Shown one piece after another: positions 1 through 7,008 of a stretch of 11,363 nucleotides of DNA; within the stretch, counting starts at the first letter, position 1, and each line of letters starts with the position of its first letter. The DNA is taken from the NCBI GenBank assembly GCA_046734915.1, contig JBKPSC010000128.1, positions 1-11,363 on the forward strand. Reading direction: 5' to 3'. A model generated the notes under the pieces. The model was not told the DNA's origin. It was given only the letters and a program-made list of their open reading frames with translations, and made no database searches. The stretch comes from VFZL01 sp046734915. GTDB taxonomy: Bacteria; Acidobacteriota; Vicinamibacteria; Vicinamibacterales; CAVVIG01. Made by a program: the position numbers and the translations under genes.

Positions 1-1
1 G

Positions 2-568
2 CGGCTCGAGGTTCGATGGCTGCGCTTTCCCGAACGGCTCGGCGTCGGCAGCGCGGTCAGGGCAGCGCTCCGGTATGCGGACCGATCCGGTTATGACGTC
101 GCGGTCCGCATGGACGGTGATGGACAGCATCGAGCCGAGGATCTCCAGCGGCTGCTCGGTCCGATCCTCGAAAGCAGAGCCGACGTCGTGCTTGGATCGC
201 GGTATGCCGGCGCCGGGCCGGGTCGGGTCTCCATGACCTCGCTCACCCAGCGGTTCCTGGCGGCCTGTCTTTCGTCTCTGACGCGCAGCCGCATCACCGA
301 TCCGACGTCGGGGTTCTACGCGCTGGGGCCGCGCGCGATTCGTCTGCTGGCCGAGCACCATCCATCAGGCTACGCGGAAGCGGAGCTGCGCCTCTTTCTC
401 AGCCGTAATCAGCTCGAGGTGATCGAAGCGCCGGTTGGCGAGCGCTCGAGACTGAGCGGCCGCACGTCATTGACGCCTGGTCGCATGGCTGGGGCGGCCG
501 CTCGCGTGGTGCTCGCCATGGCCATCGTGCCCTTGCGTCGCCGAATGGTGGAAACGAGTGGCGATTGA
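2..568 (+). CDS. Family 2 glycosyltransferase, DPM1-like (5' truncated by window edge)
   Basis: This is the last 188 residues of a family 2 glycosyltransferase of the dolichol/polyprenyl-phosphate mannose synthase type. Such enzymes move a sugar from a nucleotide donor to a lipid phosphate or glycan at the inner membrane face. The reading frame is open from base 2, so the start lies outside the window. The DXD metal/donor motif is visible as MDGDGQH (D38 and D40 of the visible part), preceded by GVGSAVRAAL, which is typical just before it. SRYAG follows near residue 74, and the C-terminal half has DPTSGFYAL and an R-L-S-G-R-T-S motif common in this subfamily. No C-terminal GtrA-type membrane domain is fused. 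It overlaps the DUF2304 gene by 11 bases, a common pairing with this type of enzyme. The true substrate cannot be read from the sequence. Confidence 0.9.
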   Translation, partial: RLEVRWLRFPERLGVGSAVRAALRYADRSGYDVAVRMDGDGQHRAEDLQRLLGPILESRADVVLGSRYAGAGPGRVSMTSLTQRFLAACLSSLTRSRITDPTSGFYALGPRAIRLLAEHHPSGYAEAELRLFLSRNQLEVIEAPVGERSRLSGRTSLTPGRMAGAAARVVLAMAIVPLRRRMVETSGD

Positions 569-983
569 CCGCGTTCAAATCGTCGCGCTGACGATCAGCG
601 TTGTCCTGCTGCTGGTCGTCTTCGAACTCGTGAGGCGCCGGAAGCTCGTCGAGGAGTATTCGTTTCTCTGGATTGGGTCGGCGCTGGTCCTGGTCGCGTT
701 GTCGGCGTCCCGATACTCGCTGGACGTCGCGGCCCGCTGGCTCGGCGTGTTCTATCCGCCGATCATCCTCGTCATGATGCTCATCCTCATCGTCTTTGCC
801 GCGTCGTTGTGGTTCTCCGTGATCGTGTCGAAGCAGCGGCAGCAGATCGAACGCCTCATCGAGGACACCGCAGTCCTCGCGGCGGAGCTTCGCGACCTGA
901 AGGCGCTCCAGGAAGACCGGGAACCGTGGGCGGCGCTCGATCAGGAGGATTCGCGGCCGGCGCCAAAGCGGCCGAGCGCGTAG
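558..983 (+). CDS. DUF2304 family membrane protein
   Basis: This is a 141-residue membrane protein of the DUF2304 family, which is often found beside DPM1-like glycosyltransferases and has no proven biochemical role. Three hydrophobic segments are visible at about residues 5-24, 35-52 and 66-90. Characteristic positively charged and aromatic motifs lie between them: RRRKLVEEYSFLW after segment 1 and GVFYPP at 63-68. Residues 92-118 (QRQQIERLIEDTAVLAAEL) look like a short coiled coil, followed by a charged, proline-containing tail. The start is GTG at 558, inside the upstream glycosyltransferase, with a weak GGTGGA ribosome-site-like sequence at 547-552, so translational coupling is likely. 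Its 3' end overlaps the end of the convergent GT4-GT2 gene by 43 bases. It may help the neighbouring enzyme handle a lipid-linked sugar; that role is inferred from context. Confidence 0.85.
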   Translation: MAIDRVQIVALTISVVLLLVVFELVRRRKLVEEYSFLWIGSALVLVALSASRYSLDVAARWLGVFYPPIILVMMLILIVFAASLWFSVIVSKQRQQIERLIEDTAVLAAELRDLKALQEDREPWAALDQEDSRPAPKRPSA

Positions 984-3229
984 TCCCCAGCGCCGCGCAG
1001 CACCGCTGTGAGGCGAACGGGTAAGGAGGAGCCGCGCGCCCGCGCCGCATGAGCCAGATTCAGCGCCACGATAGCCGCCGAACGGCTCAGTGAGCCGATG
1101 GAGGTGCGAGGCGCCAGGCGGCTGGCCAGCCGGAGGTGATTTCGCGCGGCGAAGTACAGTCGCCGTGGCGAGTCCGCGCCAATCGATCGGCTGCCTTCGT
1201 GATACGCCAGGGCGGCACCCGCAACGATCGTGCTGAACCCCGCGCCTCCGGCCCGCAGACACAGGTCGAGATCTTCGAACCCGAAGAAGTACTCCTCGTC
1301 CAACAGGCCAACGCCTTCCCAGACCGCTTGCGTCACGAGCATGCAGCAGCCACTGACGCCCGCTACGCTTTCGTTGGCGACGAACGGTTCCGCGGCTCGA
1401 TGCCCGTGCAAGCGATGCCGCATCCTGCCGGTTCCCGCATCGTAGGTCATCCCGGCAGTCGCGATCTGATCCGGCTGGGATCGAGACAAAATCACGGGGC
1501 CGACGATGCCGGCACCTGGCGCCGACTCCAGCGCGTCCTCGAGCGCCGCGACGCAATCCGGAGGAACGATGACATCGCTGTTGACCAGGAGCACGCGCTC
1601 GGCGCCATCGGCCAGCGCCAAGCGAATGCCGACGTTCATGCCGCCGGAGAACCCGAGGTTCGCTCCGGTCGCCTGATACGTGAAGTGCGGCTGCAGGGGT
1701 CCGAGCGCCTGGTGGGCAGCACCGTTCGTATCGTTGTCGATCACGATGATCCGGTCGATCCTCCGATTCGAGGTGAGTAGCGATCGAACAGCCAGCAGCG
1801 TGTCGTCGGGCGCACGATAGTTCAGCACGACGGCCGCCAACCGGCGGCTCGACGGTCCTTGTCGAGTCGCGGCCGCTGGCCGATGTGCTCCGGCGAGCTG
1901 CTCGTATACCTCTCGAGTGGCTCGCACATCGTCCGCGAGACGGCGGACCTCGTTTGGGCTGCGTCTGAGCCGCAGCAGGGTTTCCGGATCGTCGAGCAGC
2001 TGCTGCAAGAGGGACTGCAGCTCCTGCACGTTTCCCGGCTCGAACATGAGGCCGTTGCGGCCGTGCTCGATCAGCTCGACAAATCCGCCGATTCGTGACG
2101 CGATGACCGGCACGCCGGCGAGCTGTGCCTCCTTGATGACGAAGGAGCTCGTTTCCGGCCAGATCGAGGGTACGACCAGCACGTCGAGCGATGCGAGGGC
2201 TCGCGGCACCAGTTCGTGTGGGAGCGCTCCGTGGGCGGTGACGTCGGGATGGCGTAACAGCGGCTCGAGCGTCCGTCGGTAGGAATCGTCGCCGTGGTAC
2301 GGCGCGAAGCCGCCAAAGACGTCGACGGCAGCCGATCCCTGCGGAAGCCGCGCGATGGCCCGGAGCAACACATCAGGACCCTTGGAGATCATGAGGCTGC
2401 CCAGAAAACCAACCCGGAGCGGGCGGCGCGGCTCTCTTGAGACAGACTGAAAAGGCGCTGCGTCGACGCCGTACGGTGAGACCACGATCTTGCCTGGATT
2501 GATGCCGAAGGCGACGAATCGATCGCGGACGGTTCGCGAAGGCGCGAAGAACCGCGTCACGTCCGCGCAGATGGTCCGCATGTGCGCGACTCGCTTACGC
2601 GCTTCGGCGTCGCCAGCCGAGTCGCTTGCGAGCAGCCGTCCCGCCCGTTCAGCCGCGCGGCGCAGTCCTGGATTCAGAGGCCATCGGCGCTCGATCGATC
2701 GGACCAGGCCCGCGCCCATGAAACCCGCCACTCCCACGTTACCGGCGAGCCCGACGCACGCCTGACAGCCTGAGTCGGGTCCGTCGCAGAGTCGGTAGCT
2801 CGTGTCGAGCAGCTGTCCGCGATGGCACATCAGCCAGTAGTCATGCAGCGTCAGCACCACCGGAACACCACGCCGCGCGAGGGCGGGCACGATCGTCGTC
2901 GACAGGCAGGTCAAGTGGTGGATATGTGCGACATCAGGCCGGAACTCGTCGATCAATCGCTCGGTGGCCGCGGTGATAGTGTCGTTCCGATACGTCTCCT
3001 CGAATGACCGCGTCGTGCTGAAGGTGTTGTTCATCCAGACAATCTGAAGGCCGTCGCGATCCTCACGCCTGATCGAGTACTCGGACCGTTCACGACTGGC
3101 TTCCCGCGTCACGACCAGAATCTCGTCGCCAAAGCACCGCTGGAGCTCGAGAGACGTCGCCTGCGCGTACAGCTCGCTGCCTCCCAAGGCGTCCGGCGGA
3201 AATCCGTGGACGACGACGAGGACGCGCAT
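941..3229 (-). CDS. Bifunctional glycosyltransferase: N-terminal GT4 fused to C-terminal GT2
   Basis: This is a 762-residue protein with two complete glycosyltransferase modules. Residues 1-448 are a GT-B fold GT4 enzyme. It starts MRVLVVVHGFPP with a GG-SE loop (16-19), followed by HDYW (129-132), a four-cysteine cluster (C135, C148, C155, C158), and the GT4 EX7E pair E359/E367 in PSIWPE...KEA. Residues about 462-760 are a GT-A fold GT2 enzyme: VVLNY near 467-471, VIDND at 496-500, NSD at 550-552 as the DXD equivalent, and GFEDLDL at 650-656. A polar linker of roughly 15 residues joins them. The reading frame also continues 53 codons upstream, but the ATG at 3229 is preferred because it matches the family N-terminus, has AAGGG 6 bases upstream, and shares one base with the preceding TGA stop (TGATG). 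The protein probably adds two consecutive sugars to a surface glycan. The sugars cannot be identified. Confidence 0.9.
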   Translation of the reverse strand: MRVLVVVHGFPPDALGGSELYAQATSLELQRCFGDEILVVTREASRERSEYSIRREDRDGLQIVWMNNTFSTTRSFEETYRNDTITAATERLIDEFRPDVAHIHHLTCLSTTIVPALARRGVPVVLTLHDYWLMCHRGQLLDTSYRLCDGPDSGCQACVGLAGNVGVAGFMGAGLVRSIERRWPLNPGLRRAAERAGRLLASDSAGDAEARKRVAHMRTICADVTRFFAPSRTVRDRFVAFGINPGKIVVSPYGVDAAPFQSVSREPRRPLRVGFLGSLMISKGPDVLLRAIARLPQGSAAVDVFGGFAPYHGDDSYRRTLEPLLRHPDVTAHGALPHELVPRALASLDVLVVPSIWPETSSFVIKEAQLAGVPVIASRIGGFVELIEHGRNGLMFEPGNVQELQSLLQQLLDDPETLLRLRRSPNEVRRLADDVRATREVYEQLAGAHRPAAATRQGPSSRRLAAVVLNYRAPDDTLLAVRSLLTSNRRIDRIIVIDNDTNGAAHQALGPLQPHFTYQATGANLGFSGGMNVGIRLALADGAERVLLVNSDVIVPPDCVAALEDALESAPGAGIVGPVILSRSQPDQIATAGMTYDAGTGRMRHRLHGHRAAEPFVANESVAGVSGCCMLVTQAVWEGVGLLDEEYFFGFEDLDLCLRAGGAGFSTIVAGAALAYHEGSRSIGADSPRRLYFAARNHLRLASRLAPRTSIGSLSRSAAIVALNLAHAARARGSSLPVRLTAVLRGAGDYALGRFGAGRESS

Positions 3230-4140
3230 CACACGCCCTTCACGCGAGCGGTTTTCCAACCGCGAACGGCGGCCCGGCCACCCAGGTACTGGCCGAGCGG
3301 CCACGCGAATGCCAACGCCAACGAACGGCCGCTGCGCTCGTATCGCACGTGCAGCCGTAAAGACGACGCGATGGCACGCGCGAGGCAATTCAGCGATGGG
3401 ATGGTTCGCAGCTCGAACAGCTCATAGAGCCGGCGGTGAAGCACATAGGTTCGCGCGAGCTCGTAAGACGCCGATCGATCGTGCGAGTGAATCACCTCGG
3501 CGTCTGGTGCGAACACCAGGCGGTGCCCATCGAGGAGTACGTCTTTGGCCCACGCCAGATCTTCGGCGATGGGCGTCGTCCGGAACGGGCGCCGTGACCA
3601 GACCGACCGCCGGATACAGGCGCACACGTTGTCGAAGACGCACCGATCGAACCGCCGCATGGGGTCCAGGAGGTCGAACTCTGCGGCGTCCGAGATGGCC
3701 GAGGCACGCGGTGAGTCCGATGCGGCGGCCCACAACGACAGGTAGTGGCGCGTCAGCGGGCTGGCGTCCGCTCTGGGAACCTGACGGGCGAACGAACCAG
3801 CCACACAGGGGTCGCGCAGAAGCGGCGCCGTGAGCGCCGCCAGCCAGCCGTCCGATGCGGGCTCGGCGTCCTGCACCATCAACACGACGAGCGCTCCTCG
3901 CGAACGTTCGACGCCGAGATTCCGCGTCAGTCCGTGGTCGAAGTCTTCCGGAGCGATCGAGACGACCGAGTCAGCGAAGCGATGAAGCAACGCGACGGTG
4001 CCGTCGGTCGATCCTGAGTCGACGGCCACGATTTCAAAGGCAAAAGGTACCCGCTGACGCTTGATGGCCGGCAGCACGCGGGACAGGGTCGCCGCGCCGT
4101 CCAACGTAGGCATCACGATCGAGACCAACGGAGTCGTCAT
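3229..4140 (-). CDS. Family 2 glycosyltransferase, rhamnosyltransferase-like
   Basis: This is a 303-residue GT-A fold enzyme likely to add a sugar to a surface polysaccharide on the cytoplasmic face. It opens with VSIVMPTLDG, the usual GT2 N-terminal strand. VDSGSTDGT lies at 40-48, VQDAEP at 89-94 replaces the DXD in the way seen in rhamnosyltransferase-like GT2 enzymes, and ED (193-194) in IAEDLAW is the expected catalytic-base region. HSHDRS at 218-223 matches the HSH motif typical of this subfamily. The frame continues 18 codons upstream, but the ATG at 4140 is chosen: it begins the conserved fold directly and forms an ATGA overlap with the stop of the upstream GT4. Its own stop overlaps the start of the next gene by one base. 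Donor and acceptor are not predictable; the rhamnose link rests only on motif style. Confidence 0.87.
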   Translation of the reverse strand: MTTPLVSIVMPTLDGAATLSRVLPAIKRQRVPFAFEIVAVDSGSTDGTVALLHRFADSVVSIAPEDFDHGLTRNLGVERSRGALVVLMVQDAEPASDGWLAALTAPLLRDPCVAGSFARQVPRADASPLTRHYLSLWAAASDSPRASAISDAAEFDLLDPMRRFDRCVFDNVCACIRRSVWSRRPFRTTPIAEDLAWAKDVLLDGHRLVFAPDAEVIHSHDRSASYELARTYVLHRRLYELFELRTIPSLNCLARAIASSLRLHVRYERSGRSLALAFAWPLGQYLGGRAAVRGWKTARVKGV

Positions 4141-5558
4141 GCGCGACGCTCGCGAGTGCCGCCGTTGCAGATGTCCGCATACGCCCGCTCCCACTCGTTG
4201 GCCTCGACGGGCATCGACTTTACGGTAGAAACCCGTGCTGAAAGCGCGCTGACCTCGGTCGGCCGCGCGATCAGCGTGCGCAGAATCCGCCGCAGGTCGG
4301 CCGCTGAGCGGGCGTCGTAGAGAACGCCATTGACGCCGTCCGCGACGAGATCGACGATGCCGCCGATCCGGGCGCCGACGACCGGGATGCCGGCCATGAA
4401 CGCCTCGTGGACGACGAGCGGCGAGTTTTCCATCCAGATCGACGGCACGACGAGCACGTCGATGGCGGCGTAGACCGCGGCTGTTTCGTGCCTCGCGAAA
4501 GCTCCCTTGAATGTCACCGGGAGACCGGCCGCCTGTTGACGAAGCGAGGCGACGTAATCGGGAAATGTGCGCGTGTCGCCGAAGATGCTCAGCGCGTAGC
4601 CGTCAGATGGAAGATCGCGCAGCGCGTCGAGCAGCACGTGGACGCCTTTGTGCCATACGAGCGTCCCGACGAATCCCAGCCGTAACGGGTGTCGAGCCGC
4701 GGGACGGCGCGCGCGCTCGAGGGGGACGAACCCGTAGTCGGAGATGCGGATCTTCGCCAGGTCGAAACCGAGCCGCGCGAACTCGCGCGCGATTGACGGG
4801 CTGGGCGCCACCACGAGGTCGATGCAGTCGAATGCCGCCTTTGCAGCTGCCGTGCGGCGCTCGAGGTCCTCCGGCGTGATCGAGACGATGGGCGAGCAGC
4901 GGATTGATCGCATCGCCTGTGCGGCAACCTTCGGAAGCCGTCGAGCGGTTGCGACGACGGCACGCGACATCCAGCCGGGCCCGTGCGTCACACCCGCCAC
5001 CTTGCCGAAGGCGAGCTGTCTGAAGTACGGGGACTCGCGGAAGCAGCGGACACAGCGGCTGCTGTCGATGACGTCGCACAGATGCGACTCGGCGGCGTGA
5101 ACGCGCTGACCGCCTGACGCACACACGAGCGAGTAGTCGTGCAGAGTGGCGACGACGGGAATGTGGAGCGCTCTCGCGATCGACGGCAGGTCGAACGTGA
5201 GGTTCATCAGGTTGTGCACGTGCAGCACGTCGGGCTGGATGGCGTGCAGGACGCGGCGGATCCGGTCTGCAATGAGCGGTGGCCGATACGTGTCTTCGAA
5301 GGTGTCGCCGATCCAGTTGTTGATGATCTCGACGACCGTCAGTCCGTCGAAAACGCGCCATACCACGTCGCCGTGCCGGCGCGTGGGGTCGTATTCGGCG
5401 CACAGGATCGAAACCGAGTGCCGCGACGACAGCTCGCGGCAGAGATCCAGCGCGTAGATCTCGGACCCGGCCTGATGGCGCGGCAGGAAATCGTGAATCG
5501 CGTGAAGAATTCGCAGGCGCCGATTATCGCATCGCCCGCGGCGCCGGACCGAACACAT
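4137..5558 (-). CDS. Family 4 glycosyltransferase
   Basis: This is a GT-B fold GT4 enzyme of up to 473 residues. RILHAIHDFLP and GSE near 16-33 form the N-terminal donor-domain loop. HVHN (113-116), HDYS (140-143) and a cysteine cluster (C146, C161, C169, C172) follow. The C-terminal nucleotide-sugar domain begins near 292 (LRLGFVGTL, then HKG), and the EX7E pair is E377/E385 in PSIWME...HEA. It resembles the GT4 module of the downstream fusion gene in motif order and in the cysteine cluster. The only ATG start in frame is at 5558, which overlaps the M16 gene by 35 bases and adds an arginine-rich leader (MCSVRRRGRC). The family usually begins directly at (M)RIL, which would correspond to a CTG codon at 5516, 8 bases after the M16 stop. 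The start is therefore uncertain. Likely role: surface glycan assembly. Confidence 0.88.
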   Translation of the reverse strand: MCSVRRRGRCDNRRLRILHAIHDFLPRHQAGSEIYALDLCRELSSRHSVSILCAEYDPTRRHGDVVWRVFDGLTVVEIINNWIGDTFEDTYRPPLIADRIRRVLHAIQPDVLHVHNLMNLTFDLPSIARALHIPVVATLHDYSLVCASGGQRVHAAESHLCDVIDSSRCVRCFRESPYFRQLAFGKVAGVTHGPGWMSRAVVATARRLPKVAAQAMRSIRCSPIVSITPEDLERRTAAAKAAFDCIDLVVAPSPSIAREFARLGFDLAKIRISDYGFVPLERARRPAARHPLRLGFVGTLVWHKGVHVLLDALRDLPSDGYALSIFGDTRTFPDYVASLRQQAAGLPVTFKGAFARHETAAVYAAIDVLVVPSIWMENSPLVVHEAFMAGIPVVGARIGGIVDLVADGVNGVLYDARSAADLRRILRTLIARPTEVSALSARVSTVKSMPVEANEWERAYADICNGGTRERRA

Positions 5559-7008
5559 CGTCGACGGTCAGCGTCTCCACCGTACCCAGCTTCAGCGACC
5601 TGACGCCGGCGTCGATGGTCTTGAGGTCGCCGACCGCCACCACCGCGAAGCGTGAGGGATCGAGGTACTGTTTGGCTACGCGCTGCACGTCCTCGGCAGT
5701 CACCGCCTGGATTCGCTGGACGTAGCTCGAGAAGTAGTCGTCGGCCAGCTTGTAGGTAAGGGCTTCTTCCAATCGCCGGGAGATGTCCGCTGTCGTCTCG
5801 AAGCCGCCCGGGAAGCGGAGGGCGACGAAGTTCTTCGCGCGCGCCAGTTCGTCGGGCGGAATCGGCTTCAAAATGCCGTTCAGCTCGTTGAAAAACTCCT
5901 CGAGCGCCTCTTTCGTCTTGTCCGTCTGCACGCCGGCCATCGCTGAAAACGGCCCGGCCGTGGCCCGCATGTCGAACGATGAGGCCGCGCCGTAGCTGTA
6001 GCCGTGCTTCTCACGCAGGTTCATGTTGAGGCGCGACGTGAACGAGCCGCCGAGAATCGTATTCAGCACCTGGAGGGGGAAGTAATCGGTCGTCGACCTT
6101 GCGACGCCGATCCACCCGATGCGAATCTGCGACTGCGGAGCGCCCGGCTTGTCGATCAAATAGATCCGCCGCGTCTTTGGCTGCGAAACGTCGGGCAGCC
6201 GGCTCCGCGTCGGGGCCGGACCCGGCGCCTTCCAGCTGCCGAAGCTCGATTCGAGCAGGGGCAACACTCTGTCGGGGGTGACGTCGCCGACGACGATGAG
6301 CGCGGCGTTGTCGGGCCGGTAGGTGCTCAGGTAGAAGCTGCGCACATCGTCGACGGTGAACGCCTGGAGCGTCGCCGCCATGCCCATCGTGGCCGTCCCG
6401 TAGCGATGCGTCGGCCCGAAGAGCACGCGCGAAAAGGCGAGCGCCGCGACCGACGCGGGATCGTCGCGCGCCTGAATGAGTCCGGTCAGCCGTTGCTGTC
6501 GAAGACGCTCGAGCTCATCGGCCGGAAACGTTGGCCGCAGCGCCACGTCGGCCATGATCGGCAGCGCTTCCGACAACCGCGCCACTGGTACGTGGAGGCG
6601 CAGGGCCACCGAATCGACAGCGCTCGATGCCCCAAAGTCGGCGCCGAGAAATTCGATCGCGTCCGCAAGCTCGAGAGACGATCGCGAACCTGCGCCTTCG
6701 GCGAGCATGGCCGCTGTCAGGCTGGCGATGCCGAACTTGCCGACCGGGTCGTCGCCGGTGCCGCTCAGAACGACGAGGTTGACCTGGGCAACCGGTACCT
6801 CGTGCAGCTCGACGATCCAGACTGGTACGCCGTTCGACAGTTGTCGCTTCTGGATAGCCGGCAGATTCAGCGCGGGTGCAGGCCCCACGGCCGGCGGCTT
6901 CGATCGGTCGGGTGCCTGCGCGACCAGCGGGTTCGCCGTGAAAAGAAGCGCCGCAGCGACGATCGCGAACGCACGACGGTTGATGAGAGTTATCGCCCAC
7001 GAAGTCAC
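5524..7008 (-). CDS. M16 peptidase-family protein, non-catalytic partner subunit
   Basis: This is a 494-residue exported M16-fold protein. A signal peptide is clear: a short basic start, a hydrophobic stretch at about 13-29, and a likely cleavage after VAQA (29-32). At the position where active M16 enzymes have HXXEH it reads GIASLTAAML (93-102), so both zinc-binding histidines and the catalytic glutamate are missing. The C-terminal M16 domain is intact, including the GGSFTSRLN...LREKHGYSYG region (320-340), which is typical of the substrate-binding partner subunit in M16B heterodimers. The start is GTG at 7008, giving a GTGA overlap with the upstream catalytic subunit and strongly suggesting coupled 1:1 synthesis. 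It probably acts in the periplasm with that subunit on peptides. Loss of the catalytic motif is normal for this subunit type and is not a sign of decay. Confidence 0.92.
   Translation of the reverse strand: MTSWAITLINRRAFAIVAAALLFTANPLVAQAPDRSKPPAVGPAPALNLPAIQKRQLSNGVPVWIVELHEVPVAQVNLVVLSGTGDDPVGKFGIASLTAAMLAEGAGSRSSLELADAIEFLGADFGASSAVDSVALRLHVPVARLSEALPIMADVALRPTFPADELERLRQQRLTGLIQARDDPASVAALAFSRVLFGPTHRYGTATMGMAATLQAFTVDDVRSFYLSTYRPDNAALIVVGDVTPDRVLPLLESSFGSWKAPGPAPTRSRLPDVSQPKTRRIYLIDKPGAPQSQIRIGWIGVARSTTDYFPLQVLNTILGGSFTSRLNMNLREKHGYSYGAASSFDMRATAGPFSAMAGVQTDKTKEALEEFFNELNGILKPIPPDELARAKNFVALRFPGGFETTADISRRLEEALTYKLADDYFSSYVQRIQAVTAEDVQRVAKQYLDPSRFAVVAVGDLKTIDAGVRSLKLGTVETLTVDDVFGPAPRAMR

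Noticed and set aside
399..1556. Long minus-strand open frame of 385 codons
   Set aside because: It runs across the ends of DUF2304 and the GT4-GT2 gene, is arginine-rich with no recognisable motif, and is a GC-rich shadow frame.
5524..7008. M16 gene as a decayed pseudogene because HXXEH is absent
   Set aside because: The frame, signal peptide and C-terminal partner-subunit motifs are intact, and M16 heterodimers normally have one subunit without the zinc site.
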